DNA of 64,000 bases, taken from NCBI RefSeq assembly GCF_003086295.3, contig NC_092054.1:34068393-34132392 (forward strand), written 5' to 3'. Positions within the stretch are counted from its first letter, which is position 1, and every line of letters begins with the position of its first letter. Positions 22,922-33,889 of the stretch are shown one piece after another. The notes under the pieces were generated by a model. It did no database searches. It saw only the letters and a list, made by a program, of their open reading frames with translations, and was not told the DNA's origin. The DNA is from Arachis hypogaea. Its lineage: Eukaryota; Streptophyta; Magnoliopsida; Fabales; Fabaceae. The translations under genes and the position numbers were made by a program.

Positions 22922-24053
22922 GTAGAGGAGGGAAATGCAGTGATTTCCAGTGAGGAAGACCTCAATGGACGTCCAATGGCCTCCAAGGAGTTCTCTAATG
23001 AGTAACCAAAGGAATCTGAGGCTCATACAGAGACCATAGAGATTCCACTAAACTTACTGTTGCCATTCATAAGCTCTAATGAGTGTTCTTCCTTTGAAGA
23101 GGATGAAGATATTATTGAAGAGCAAGTTGCTCAATATCTAGGAGCAATCATGAAGCTGAATGCCAAGCTATTTGGTAATGAGACTTGGGAGGATGAACCC
23201 CCATTGCTCATCAATGAACTAAATGATATGGTTCAACTGAAATTACCTCAGAAGAAACAGGATCCTGGAAAGTTCTTAATACCTTGTACCATAGGCACCA
23301 TGACCTTTGAGAAGGCTCTGTGTGACCTGGGGTCAGGGATAAACCTCATGCCCCTCTCTGTAATGGAGAAACTAGGGATCTTTGAGGTACAAGCTGCTAA
23401 AATCTCACTGGAGATGGCAGACAATTCAAGGAAACAGGCTTATAGACCTGTAGAGGATATCTTAGTGAAGGTTGAAGGCTATTACATCCCTGCTGACTTC
23501 ATAATCCTAGACACTGAGAAGGATGAAGATGATTCCATCATCCTTGGAAGACCCTTCCTAGCCACAGCAAGAGCTGTGATTGATGTGGACAGAGGAGAGC
23601 TAGTCCTTCAATTGAATGAGGACTACCTTGTGTTTAAGGTTCAAGGATCTTCTTCTGCAACCATGGAGAGGAAGCATGAAAAGCTTCTCTCAATACAGAG
23701 TCAAACAAAGCCTCCACACTCAACTTCTAAGTTTGGTGTTGGGAGGCCACCATTAAGCTCTGAGTCTCTGTGAAGCTCTCTAAGAGCTTCACTGTCAAGC
23801 TATTAACATTGAAGAAGCGCTTGTTAGGAGGCAACCCAATATTATTTAATTATATTCACTTATTTTCCATTGTTATTTTATGTTTTCTTTAGGTTGATGA
23901 TCATGTGAAGTCACAAAAACAAATGAAAAATAAAAAAACAGAATGAAAAACAGCATCAAAAATAGCACACCTTGGAGGACAGGCTTACTAGCGTTTAAAC
24001 GCCAGTAAGGATAGCAGAATGGGCGTTTAACGCCAGAAAGGGCTGTCTGGCAT
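22922..24053 (+). repeat. 1.13-kb direct duplication, copy B
   Basis: Second copy of 16731-17861. Beyond 24053 it continues into the normal RE2 3' part (ATCTGGCTGGCGTTAAACGC), so this copy is collinear with the downstream element. Confidence 0.92.
22924..23773 (+). pseudogene. RE2 gag-protease, downstream copy (protease part)
   Basis: One stop (near 23003), then 237 open codons to TGA at 23771. It keeps the CDLGSGINLMPLSVMEKLG protease motif, SIILGRPFLATARAVIDVD, and the C-terminal KFGVGRPP. Compared with copy A it lacks three stops and keeps the catalytic Asp. Confidence 0.85.
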
Positions 24054-24190
24054 CTGGCTGGCGTTAAACGCCAGAAATGGGCATCTGGCTGGCGTTTAAC
24101 GCCAGAAATGGGCAGCAAACTGGCATTTAACGCCAGGAAAGGTAGCAGAGCTAGCGTTAAATGCCAGATTTGGCACAGAGTGGGCGTTTG
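23990..24190 (+). repeat. GGCGTTTAACGCCAG palindrome array, RE2 internal
   Basis: About eight GCGTTTAACGCC or GGCGTTAAACGCC units spaced roughly 20-30 bp, directly after gag-protease. Same motif type as the RE2 U3. Confidence 0.88.
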
Positions 24191-24232
24191 AATGCCAGAA
24201 TGGTGCAGGGACTCAAATTCCTTGACACCTCA

Positions 24233-24256
24233 GGATCTGTGGACCCCACAGGATCC
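24233..24256 (+). other. Conserved hairpin GGATCTGTGG/CCACAGGATCC
   Basis: A 10-bp stem with one bulged G and loop ACC. It is found unchanged at 62754-62777 in RE7 at the same relative position. Confidence 0.6.
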
Positions 24257-24319
24257 CCACGTACCCCACCTCTTCTTCTCTCCTCTTCACACCTTTCCAT
24301 AACACTCTTCCCCAAACAC

Positions 24320-24516
24320 CCTTGACCAATCCCATCAATAACTCTTCCCCAAATACCACTCACTTATCAAATCTTACCCTCTTCTCCATAATCTCTTCAC
24401 CACTCAACTCTATCCATCATAAAACCCTACCTACCTCACCATTTAAATTGAAACCATTTCCCTCCCAAACTCAAATCCTCATACACGGCTACCCTCTCTC
24501 TCCTACCCTATAAATA
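24320..24516 (+). promoter_or_regulatory. Internal CCAAT/TATA region upstream of RE2 ORF2
   Basis: GACCAATCCC at about 24324 and TATAAATA at 24509-24516 lie in a C/T-rich stretch typical of plant 5' regions, 197 bp before the ORF2 ATG (24706). RE7 has CACCAATCAC and TATATAAAG 198 bp before its ATG. Promoter role inferred. Confidence 0.5.
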
Positions 24517-24631
24517 CCCCTCCTCACTACCTCCACTTTCACACATCACAAACACTTCTTCCCCCTTGGCCGAACCTCTCACCCCCCTCCATCTCCTCCA
24601 TTTCTTCTTCTTCTACTCATTTCTTTCTTCT

Positions 24632-24670
24632 TTTGCTCGAGGACGAGCAAATATTTTAAGTTTGGTGTGG
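24632..24670 (+). other. Internal hairpin + AAGTTTGGTGT module of RE2
   Basis: Stem TTTGCTCG/CGAGCAAA with loop AGGA (24632-24651), then TATTTTAAGTTTGGTGTGG. The same module precedes the 3' LTR at 26212-26249. Confidence 0.75.
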
Positions 24671-24705
24671 AAAAAGCTCTGCTTTTTGTTTTTCCATAAC
24701 CATTA

Positions 24706-25136
24706 ATGGCACCTAAGACCGGAGAAATCTCTAGAAAGAAGAAAAGGAAGGTAATTGCTTCTACCTCCGAGTCATGGGAGATGGAGAGATTCATCTCAAA
24801 AGCCCATCACTAAGAAAAGGATGGAGCAAACAAGAGAGCCCACTCATGGACCTCAACAAGAGCATGAGGATATTCCTCATCATGAAATCCCTGAGATGCC
24901 TCAAGGGATGCACTTTCCTCCACAAAACTATTGGGAAAATCAACACCTCCTTAGGAGAATTATGTTCCAACATGGGACAACTAAGGATGGAGCACCAAGA
25001 GCATTCCATCCTCCTCCATGAAATTAGAGAAGACCAAAGAACTATGAGGGAGGAGCAACAAAGGCAAGGAAGAGACATAGAGGAGCTCAAGCACTCCATA
25101 AGATCTTTAAGAGGAAGAACTAGCCGCCATCACTAA
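24706..25136 (+). pseudogene. RE2 ORF2 remnant (putative plant transposon protein)
   Basis: Starts ATGGCACCTAAGACCGGAGA (MAPKTGEISRKKKRKVIAST), runs to SKAHH, then jumps to KKRMEQTREPTHGP and a C-terminal part (MPQGMHFPPQNYWEN; in the next frame HSIRSLRGRTSRHH, stop). The central domain present in RE7 is deleted, and a frameshift splits the C-terminus. Product was presumably nuclear or particle-associated; function unknown. Confidence 0.72.
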
Positions 25137-26211
25137 GGTGGACCCGTTCTTTAATCTCCTTGTTTTTATTTTTTCTGTTTTTCGAATTATATGCTTTATG
25201 TTTTGTCTATGTTTGTGTCTTTATTACATGATCATTAGTGTCTAGTTTCTATGTCTTAAAGCTATGAATGTCCTATGAATCCTTCACCTTTCTTAAATGA
25301 AAAATGTTTTTAATTGCAAAAGAACTAGAAATGCATGATTTTAAATTATATCTTGAAATTAGCTTAATTATTTTGATGTGGTGGCAATACCTTTTATTTT
25401 CTGAATGAATGATTGAACAGTGCATATTTTTGAATTTGTTGTTTATGAATGTTAAAATTGTTGGCTCTTGAAAGAATAATGAAAAAGGAGAAATGTTATT
25501 GATAATCTGAAAAATCATAAAATTGATTCTTGAAGCAAGAAAAAGCAGGGAATAGCAAAAGCTTGTGACAAAAAAAAAGAAGCGAAAAAAAAAAGAAAAA
25601 GAAAAAGCAAGCAGAAAAAGCCAATAACCCTTTAAACCAAAAGGCAAGGGTAAATAAAAAGGATCCAAGGCTTTGAGCATTAATGGATAGGAGGGCCCAA
25701 AGGAATAAAATCCTGGCCTAAGCGGCTAAACCAAGCTGTCCCTAACCATGTGCTTGTGGCGTGAAGGTGTCAAGTGAAAAGCTTGAGACTGAGCGGTTAA
25801 AGTCGTGGTCCAAAGCAAAAAAAGAGTGTGCTTAAGAGCTCTGGACACCTCTAACTGGGGACTCTAGCAAAGCTGAGTCACAATCTAAAAAGGTTCACCC
25901 AGTTATGTGTCTGTGGCATTTGTGTATCCGGTGGTAATATTGGAAAACAAAATGCTTAGGGTCACGGCCAAGACTCATAAAGTAGCTGTGTTCAAGGATC
26001 AACATACTGAACTAAGAGAATCAATAACACTATCTGAATTCTGAGTTCCTATAGATGCCAATCATTCTGAACTTCAAAGGATAAAGTGAGATGCCAAAAC
26101 TGTTCAGAAGCAAAAAGGCTATAAGCCCCGCTCATCTAATTGAAACTAATCTTCATTGATAAGTTTAGAATTTATTGTATTTTCTCTTCTTTTTATCCTA
26201 TTTTGTTTTCA
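25137..26211 (+). other. RE2 3' untranslated region
   Basis: No gene. An A-rich tract (25565-25620) and a 400-500 bp block (about 25640-26130) that is also present, in inverse orientation, in the 3' UTR of RE4 (35455-35900). Confidence 0.6.
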
Positions 26212-26249
26212 GTTGCTTGGGAACAAGCAACAATTTAAGTTTAGTGTTG
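26212..26249 (+). other. RE2 3' hairpin + PPT-position module
   Basis: Stem GTTGCTTG/CAAGCAAC with loop GGAA (26212-26231), then AATTTAAGTTTAGTGTTG ending at the first base of the LTR. Confidence 0.72.
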
Positions 26250-27880
26250 TGATGAGCGGATAATTTATACCCTTTTTGGCATTGTTTTTACATAGTTTTT
26301 AGTATGTTTTAGTTACTTTTTATTATATTTTTATTAGTTTTTATTCAAAAATCACATTTCTGGACTTTACTATGAGTTTGTGTGTTTTTCTGTGATTTTA
26401 GGTATTTTCTGGCTAAAAAAGGACTGCAGATGCTGTTGGATTCTGACCCTCCTGCACTCAAAGTGGATTTTCTGGAATTACAGATACCCGATTGGCGCGC
26501 TCTTAATTGCGTTGAAACCTAGACATTCTGGGCTTTCCAGCAATATATAATAGTCCATACTTTGCCCGAGATTTGATGGCCCAAACTGGCATCCAAAACC
26601 AGCCTAAAACATATTGGCGTAAAACGCCCAAACTGGCACCAGAATTGGAGTTAAACGCCCAAACTGACACCAAAGCTGGCGTTTAACTCCAGGAACAGCC
26701 TATGCATGTGTAAAGCTCAATGCTCAGTCCAAGCACACACCAAGTGGGCTCCGAAAGTGGATTTCTGCACTACCTGCACATAGTTACTCATTTTCTATAA
26801 CCCTAGGCTACTAGTTTAGTATAAAAACTACTTTTAGAGATTTATTTTATGTCTTTGGTTGATCATATGCTATCATAGACTATTTTCACGTTTGGAGGCT
26901 GGCCTCACGGCCATGCCTAGACCTTTTTCACTTATGTATTTTCTACGATGGAGTTTCTACACCCTATAGATTAAGGTGTGGAGCTCTGCTGTTCTTTATG
27001 AATTAATGCAATTACTACTGTTTTTCTATTTAATTCATGCCTACTTCTTCTCCAACATATACTCTCATACTTAATTCAGTTAAGTTAGAATGAAGGAGTG
27101 ACCCATGACAATCACCCAATCTTCGTTACTCGCTTAGCCAAGATCGCGTGCCTGACAACCACAAAGCGATCTACATGATGTTCAACGTAGTCATTGGACG
27201 ACAGCCGGAGTATATTCTCTTGGGTTTCTAATCAACGACTCACATCGTCTCTCCTGACAACAGAGCATCTAGATTTGAGATTAGAACCTTTGTGGTATAA
27301 GCTAGAACCATTGGCAGCATTCCTAAGATTCGGAAAGTGTAAACCTTGTCTGTGGTATTCCAAGTAGGATCCGAGAAGGGATGACTGTGACGAGCTTCAA
27401 ACTTGGGAATGTTGGGTGCAGTGACAGTGTGCAAAAGGACAGTAGTCCTATTCCGACACTAGCGGGAACCAACAGATGATTAGCCGTGCGGTGACAGCGC
27501 ATATGGATTTGTTTTCATCCGAGAGGATCATACAGCTTGCCATGGAAGGAGGTAACGCATGGTTGAAAGAAGGCAATAGGAAAGCAGAGGTTCAGAAGCA
27601 ACAAAGCATCTCCATACGCTTATCTAAAATTCCCACCAGTGAATTACATAACTTTATTTTATTTTAAGTTTTATTTATGTTTTAATTATCAAAACCTCAT
27701 AACCAATTGAATCCGCCTGACTGAGATTTACAAGGATGACCATAGCTTGCTTCAAACCGACAATCTCCGTGGGATCGACCCTTACTCACATAAGGTTTAT
27801 TACTTGGACGACCCAGTGCACTTGCTGGTTAGTTACGCGGAGTTGTGAAGAAGTGTTGAGATCACGATTTCACCGTACCA
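26250..27880 (+). repeat. RE2 3' LTR
   Basis: 1631 bp, same termini as the 5' LTR. TATAAAA at 26820, U5 GGGATCGACCC at 27771-27781. A short deletion near 26415 removes about 30 bp compared with the 5' LTR. Confidence 0.92.
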
Positions 27881-28110
27881 GTAATCCTCCTAGGTGCTGC
27901 CATCCTATCTGCACGTGAATCAACTGAATCAGTAGTAAAGGATCTTGTTTCCTCCTCAGATGGCGGTTCAGATTCGCCCTCAGATGAGACTGGTGAATCG
28001 ATAACAATCACTTCACCATCCTCTGAGGCTAACATGCGCCGAGCTCGCCTAATACGTGAAAGAGTTCTTTCAATTTCAGGATCAAATGCAGCTAAGCTCG
28101 GATCAGCCAT
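27881..28110 (-). pseudogene. RE1 gag, N-terminal part
   Basis: Minus-strand ATG at 28110: MADPSLAAFDPEIERTLSRI, then an acidic/Ser-rich stretch (SPVSSEGESEPPSEEETRSF) to MAAPRRIT, where RE2 cuts it. The rest of gag resumes at 13153. The start codon lies about 115 bp from the primer site. Confidence 0.82.
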
Positions 28111-28224
28111 TGAACGCGTTATTCAATGAAAGAAACATACAGATCATGGTAATAAAATAAAATAAAATATGCAAATAAAATAGAAATATGTACACTAATT
28201 AATAATTTAGCACACAATTGCAAC

Positions 28225-28242
28225 TCCCCGGCAACGGCGCCA
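28225..28242 (-). other. RE1 primer binding site (tRNA-Asp)
   Basis: Minus-strand TGGCGCCGTTGCCGGGGA, an exact complement of the plant tRNA-Asp 3' end, 5 bp inside the LTR edge at 28248. Confidence 0.93.
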
Positions 28243-28247
28243 AAAAT

Positions 28248-29748
28248 TGATGTGTGGCAGAAATTAGAACAATTAAGAGATTATAATATAAGAACAGCGT
28301 TGCGAGTATAGCTCTTAACCAGCAAAAATCTGCCTCATCAATTTAGAAAGGTTGTCACAAAAGTTTAGAATAAAAAATACTGGGAGTATGAGTCCCAGGT
28401 CATCCCCCAACGAGTTTCTTGAAAGGGTGCTAAGTTATTAATCAGGAGTTTTCCGAGGATTTTGAGAGTTGAATGACAGAAAATAAATAATTGTAATTTA
28501 AAAGAGAAATATATGTTTCAATTAAAAATCCTTGACTGGGGGAATGATTAATTGGAAGTTCTATCCTTGTTGGAAATTTCTCAAGTGTAGTATAAAGAAG
28601 TTGTTGTTTTCACTTAGTTAACCCTTACTAAATAAAGGAAAGTCAAGTAATTGAGCTAATTCTTATTCGCAAATCCTAGTCCTCTCCCGTGGGAAGGTCT
28701 AGTGTTAGTAAATACAGAATTAGCCAACAACTTCCAATTTAACTAATCACTTAAGCATTCCAACTCAAGTGTCTCCTCTTAATCAACCCCCATGTCAAGT
28801 TGGGAATCTACTCCATTGACATGAAAATTACTTGCATAAAATTAAAAAGGGAATAAAAGAAAGACATGATAGACAATAACTGCAATTTAATTGAAACTAA
28901 AAGTAATCCTTTTCATTAACAATCCATGAAAATAATCCAATTGTAACTTTAAACAAGAATTAAGAATATGGAATAAATAAAAGAGTAAGGAAACAAACTA
29001 GAATAGCATCTTCAACGGAGGTGATGACTCTTCAATATCCAAAAGCAAAAGCAATAAACTATGAATGTAAAGAAAACCTAGAGGAAGAGTAATTTTTCTC
29101 TCTAGATTCCGATCTAAAATCCTAAAACTATGCTAATGAGAATGTGTCTTGAGTCTCTGCATGTTCCTTGGCTCTAATATGTGTTTCTGGGCCAGAAATT
29201 GGGTCAAAACTTGGCCCGAAATCGCCCCCATCATTTTCTGTTATTTCTGCAGATCGCGCATGTCACGCGAACGCATCAGTCACGCGTGCGCATCGCTGGT
29301 CGTTTTGGCGTGTCACGCATACGCGTCATCCACGCGTGCGCGTCTTTTGTGCAAACTCCAACCCACGCATACGCGTCAGGCACGCGCACGCATCGTTGCA
29401 ATTTTCTCCATGTCGCGCGCACGCGTGAGCCATGCATGCACGTCGATGCTCGCTTGTTATCTCCTTGGTTTCTTGTGTTCCTTCCATTTTTGCAAGCTTC
29501 CTCTCCATCCTCTAAGCCATTCCTGCCCTATAAAGCCTGAAATACTTAACACACGGATCACGGCATCGAATGGTATAAAGGAGAATTAAAATATACAAAT
29601 TAAAGATCTCTAGGAAGCAAGTTTTCAACCATAAAACAAAACTAGGAAGGGATTGTAAAATCATGCAAATCATATGAATAAGTAGGTAAAGACTTGATGA
29701 AACCACTCAATTAAACACAAGATAAACCGTAAAATAGTAGTTTTATCA
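28248..29748 (-). repeat. RE1 5' LTR
   Basis: 1501 bp, collinear with 2135-3619. ACGCGT array at 29250-29450; the U5 motif is degenerate here (about 28394). Confidence 0.92.
29250..29450. repeat. ACGCGT palindrome array in RE1 5' LTR
   Basis: CACGCGTGCGC, ACGCGTCA and CGCGCACGCGTG words. It keeps more CpG than the partner array at 3140-3320, which has more TG/CA versions. Confidence 0.8.
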
Positions 29749-29753
29749 CTTCT
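29749..29753. other. Target-site duplication of RE1, right copy (CTTCT)
   Basis: Identical to 2130-2134. Confidence 0.9.
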
Positions 29754-31029
29754 CTCTTGACATTCTTGCATCTCGGCAATGACATCGTCAAAGGCTCGGT
29801 GCAAAATTCTGGTTAGCTCCTAGGACTCTGACGTAAATTCACAGATATTGTGTGACCAAAACACCAAATCATTGAATCCCTTGCTTCTTAGCTCCAGTAG
29901 CGGCTCGTCTTGGTTGCTCTTGATGTGCAGATGCCTCCTCTTTATGTTCTTGCTCTAGCATTCCAGTATGTATTTCAGTGTCACGTTATCTACTCGCTCG
30001 AAGCTTAAGACGCTCAGGGAATGGCGGCACAGTATGCCCCTTGACTCAAACAGCAGGCACTGGCACTTTACCTCTCGTGATACTGCATCGTAGGTGACAA
30101 ATAACTTGTTGAATGTGGAGTTAGAAACCTGATTTACGACTTTGTATGTTGTGAAACCTAGGGTGGAATGCATTGATCTTGTGATGCAGTTCACCTTTTC
30201 TCTGAATTTTCCTTGAACTTTCCTGAACTTCTTGTGGGTATACACGTGCTGAAACTAGGCCTCTATTGGTGATTTTGTTATGCATGGTATCACGGTGTGA
30301 AAATCTGCAGCGTCGAATTCTCTCTCTTTCTCTCTCTTTACTCTCTACTTGCTAGGCAATTGTCGTATTGCTTCACGAATTGACTCAAGGAGCTATTGCG
30401 TGTGATGAACTTGTTGAAAAATGTGTGCAAGCTCTCGCACCTTTGTGTGCTTCTCATCTCAGCCCAGAAGTGGTGATCCAGGTAAACTTGAATCCATATA
30501 TGCCGATCTTCGTATAGCTCTGCATAATGAACCAAAAACATGAGCTAGGATAGACCGAAATTTGTGCACGTTTAAATTGAAAAAGCAACAGCGTGAAAAT
30601 AATTCGAATTAAAACCTTGGTTACTTGAGAGCCACTTGTTGCCTCCGAGGCCGTACTTTATGTGAAAATCGTTCTAGTTTCTGTCGAATGCATCTTTTGT
30701 GAACGAGTTCCAAATGACGTGGCTCATCTCTTGTTCTATTTCTTCGTGTCGCTTGTAGCCGTTTAGTTTGTTTAGGATCTTCTTCATGATGTGCCAAATG
30801 CACCACCGGTGAATTGTTGTTGGCATGCACATCTCGATGGCTCTTTGCATCGATGCGCATTGGTTGGTAAGAATGCCTTTTGGTACCTTCCCTCCCATGC
30901 AACGGAGCCAACACTCGAATAGCCATTTGAATGATTGGGTATCCTCATTTTTCATCAGGGCGTATCCGAGAAGTGTCGACTGACTGTCATGATTCACGCT
31001 CACAAAAGAACAAAAAACCAGATTGTACC
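29754..31029 (-). pseudogene. FAR1/MURA-like transposase of MULE-A, central part
   Basis: On the minus strand: YNLVFCSFVSVNHDSQST, the MULE core (GYALMKNEDTQSFKWLFECW, IHRWCIWHIMKKILNKLNGY), an intron with acceptor at 30520, then HFWAEMRSTQRCESLHTFF, FVKQYDNCLASRE, and the SWIM zinc finger VKCQCLLFESRGILCRHSLS. An intron upstream of 31029 has a TATGCAG acceptor. The conserved TDQCASM segment reads TNQCASM, so a catalytic Asp is lost; frameshifts occur near 30320-30340 and a stop near 30680. It continues at 1959-2134. Confidence 0.85.
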
Positions 31030-31125
31030 TGCATAAATGGACACTCTCACAATGTGATGAACTAAAATGTGTAGATTTGGTGAATTTAAAGACTTAATTT
31101 GGGTGAACCGAATTAAGTGAACAAC
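31030..31125 (-). other. MULE-A intron sequence joined to truncated RE3
   Basis: Intron-like AT-rich DNA upstream of the transposase exon (contains GTTCACTTAATTCGGTTCA in sense). At about 31125 it changes abruptly to RE3 gag. The exact junction is uncertain by a few bases. Confidence 0.45.
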
Positions 31126-32010
31126 TTGGCACTCTTCTGTTATCTGTTTAGATAGCTGCTGTCTTGTCTGATCCAATTGTACTTCCATATTCCTGTTAGC
31201 ATTTTTAGTGTCTTGTAGCATCTCTTTAAATTCTACTAACTATTTTGTTATAAAAAGCAATTGCTGATTGAGTTCAGCAACTTGTTCTGGAGGACTAAGT
31301 TCAGAGGATACTGCTTTAGCCTCTTCTTTCATGGAGGACTCACTACTTAAGTACAGATGCTGATTTCTAGCAACTGTATCAATGAGCTCTTGAGCCTCTT
31401 CAATTGTCTATCTCATATGTATAGATCCACCAGCTGAGTGGTCTAGAGACATCTGGGCCTTTTCTGTAAGTCCATAGTAAAAGATGTCTAACTGTACCCA
31501 TTCTGAAAACATTTCAGAGGGACATTTCCTTAGCATCCCTCTGTACCTTTCTCAGGCATTATAAAGAGATTCATTATCCTCTTGTTTAAAGCCTTGGATG
31601 TCCAGCCTTAGCTGTGTCATCCTTTTTGGAGGGAAAAATTGATTCAAGAATTTGTCTGATAACTGTTTCCATGTTCTTATGCTTGTTGTGGGTTGGTTAT
31701 TTAACCACCTCTTAGCTTGATCTTTTACAGCAAATAGAAATAGTAACAATCTGTAGACATCCTGATCTACTTCCTTATCACGTACTATGTCAGCAATTTG
31801 TAAGAACTGTGCTAGAAACTCAGTAGGTTCTTCCTGTGGAAGACCGGAATACTGGCAATTTTGCTGTACCATGATAATGAGCTGAAGGTTTAGCTCAAAA
31901 CTGCTGGCTCTGATGGGGGGTATACAGATACTACTCCCATATGAGGTAGTAGTGGGGTTAGCATATGACCCCAGAGTTCTTCTGGACTGTTCATTTCCAG
32001 TTAGATCCAT
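31126..32010 (-). pseudogene. RE3 gag
   Basis: Minus strand from ATG 32010 (MDLTGNEQSRRTLGSYANPT): SFELNLQLIIMVQQNCQYSG, VYRLLLFLFAVKDQAKRWL, FLNQFFPPKRMTQLRLDIQ, then past stops at about 31549 and 31410 MSLDHSAGGSIHMR and ANRNMEVQLDQTRQQLSKQI. This is an Athila-like gag. Sequence ends at the deletion junction, so protease and all pol are absent. Confidence 0.82.
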
Positions 32011-33159
32011 GATGGAGAGAAAGGGAGATGATGTGGATTGTGAATAAAAATTTTATTCCCTTTTTTTTTAATTTAACGAAATTAAAAATAAAGTAAATAA
32101 ATAAAATGAGGCAAATTTCGAAAATAAATAAAAAGAAATAAACGAAATTAGAAAACTAAATTAATTAATTAATTAAAAAGATTTGAAAATTTTTGGGTGA
32201 GGATTTTCGAAAAATGAAGAGAGAGAAAGTGGTTAGGAAGTTTTAAAAAAGATATGTCTTAAAATTAAAGATACTTGTAAGAAAATAAATAAGAGAAAAG
32301 ATTTGAAAAAGATTTGATTTTAGGATTTGAGATTAGAAAAGATAAGATAAGTTAGGTAAGAGAAGATAAGGAATTTTGAAATTTAAAACTAAGATAAGAT
32401 AAGATAAAAATTTTAAAATAAAAATATAAATTTTTAAATGTAATTTTCGAAAATTTCAATTTAAAATAAAGAGAAAAGATATTTTTGAATTTAATGAGGA
32501 AATAGAAAAACAATAAAATGACACCAAACTTAGAATTTTTAGATCAAAACAAAGAAAACAAACAAGAAAACTTTGAATGTCAAGATGAACACCAAGAACA
32601 CTTTGAAGATCAATATGAACACCAAGAACAAATTTTGGAAATCTTTAAGAAAATAAAAACACAAAGAACACCAAACTTAAAAATTTTTATACTTTGGACA
32701 CTAATAATTCGAAAATGCACAAGAAAAATAAGGAAAGACACAAAACAAGAAAAACTAAAGATCAAACAAGGAAAATAAATAAGAACAACTTGAAGATCAA
32801 GAAAGAAATAAGAACATGTAATTCGAAAAATTGAAAGAAAAATAAAGGCATGCAATTGACACCAAACTTAAAACATGAGACTAAACTCAGACATAAGACT
32901 AAATTATGAGGTTATTGGTTTTTATTTATTTATTAAAAATTTCGTAAAGAAATTTAGAAAAATAAAACAAGGATTTTAAAAATTTTAACAAGAACAATAA
33001 TAAAAGACTCAAAGACAAATCACAGATGAATAAAGAAAAATAAAAATTTTTGAAAAGAAAATAAAAGACTCAAATTTAGTGACTCTATACCAACCAAAAA
33101 GGTAAATTCTTCCTAATCTAAGCAACAAGATGAACCGTCAGTTGTCCAAACTCGAACAA
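32011..33159 (-). other. RE3 5' leader
   Basis: Very A-rich on the plus strand, with TTTTCGAAAA palindromes (about 32205, 32445) and ACACCAAACTTA (sense TAAGTTTGGTGT) at about 32521, 32670 and 32861. No gene. Confidence 0.65.
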
Positions 33160-33177
33160 TCCCTGGCAACGGCGCCA
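33160..33177 (-). other. RE3 primer binding site (tRNA-Asp)
   Basis: Minus-strand TGGCGCCGTTGCCAGGGA, one change from the perfect complement of tRNA-Asp. Confidence 0.9.
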
Positions 33178-33183
33178 AAAACT

Positions 33184-33889
33184 TGGTGCACGAAATTGTG
33201 ATCACACTTTTCACAACTCTGCACAACTAACCAGCAAGTGCACTGGGTCGTCCAAGTAATACCTTACGTGAGTAAGGGTCGATCCCACGGAGATTGTCGG
33301 CTTGAAGCAAGCTATGGTTATCTTGTAAATCTTAGTCAGGAGATTAATGATAAGAATGATTCTGTTTATGAAAAGTAAATAACATGAAATAAATGGTACT
33401 TGTTATTCAGTAATGAGGAACATGTTGAGGTTCTAGAGATGCTCTGTCGTCTGAATCTCTGCTTTCTTACTGTCTTCTTCTCCAAACACGCATGGCTTCC
33501 TTCAATGGCAAGCTGTATGTTGGTGGATCACCGTTGTCAATGGCTACCATCCGTCCTCTCGGATGAAAAATACCAGGCACGATTTCTGTACAGCTAATCA
33601 ACTGTTGGATCTCTCGTCTCGGATGAAAAATACCAGGTACAACTACCGCACGGCTAATCATCTGTCGGTTCTCACTTGTGTCGGAATAGGATCTCTCTAT
33701 CCTTTTGCACACTGTCATTGCACCCAACATTCATGAGTTTGAAGCTCGTCACAGTCATCCCATTCCAGATCCTACTCGGAATACCACAGATAAGGTTTAG
33801 ACTTTCTGGATCTCAAGAATGCTGCCAATTGGTTCTAGCCTCTACCACGAAGGTTCTAATCCCACGGACTCGGTCCGTGGATTAGAGAC
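33184..33889 (-). repeat. RE3 5' LTR, U5-proximal part
   Basis: Plus-strand reading starts TGGTGCACGAAATTGTG. Cut by RE4 after GAGAC (33885-33889) and resumes at 48789. U5 motif GGGATCGACCC (minus) at 33276-33286. Confidence 0.88.
33855..33886. other. Hairpin at the RE4 insertion site
   Basis: CCACGGAC/GTCCGTGG perfect 8-bp stem with loop TCG (33862-33880), extended by TCTAAT/ATTAGA across one bulged C to about 14 bp. RE4 inserted 3-4 bp outside it. Confidence 0.75.

Larger units (their letters stand above)
13154..27880 (+). mobile_element. RE2: LTR element lacking pol, with nested CACTA
   Basis: Two LTRs (13154-14826 and 26250-27880) start TGATGAGCGG and end TACCA. Inside are a tRNA-Asp-type primer site, a leader, a 5'-truncated gag-protease, the CACTA insertion with a flanking duplication, a remnant of a second ORF, and a hairpin/PPT module before the 3' LTR. 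No reverse transcriptase or integrase motif is present, so it would need a helper. The probable target duplication in RE1 gag is GAAAT (13149-13153) versus GTAAT (27881-27885), one mismatch. It is the same family as RE7. Confidence 0.88.
2135..29748 (-). mobile_element. RE1: Athila-like Ty3 LTR retrotransposon, split by RE2
   Basis: The element has two near-identical LTRs (2135-3619 and 28248-29748), a tRNA-Asp primer site, gag, protease, reverse transcriptase, RNase H, integrase, and a third ORF in the env position. The order on the minus strand is LTR-gag-PR-RT-RH-INT-ORF3-LTR. A perfect 5-bp duplication CTTCT flanks it. About 14.7 kb of the span is the nested RE2; the element itself would be about 12.9 kb. 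It is inactive now, with multiple stops, frameshifts and the RE2 insertion in gag. The FMDDFSV reverse transcriptase motif and the missing chromodomain place it in the Athila/Tat branch. Confidence 0.9.

Noticed and set aside
33265..33290. GGGTCGATCCC as a Pol III B box or tRNA gene
   Set aside because: No A box, no cloverleaf and no terminator at the right distance; the tRNA-like matches are primer sites and the U5 motif.
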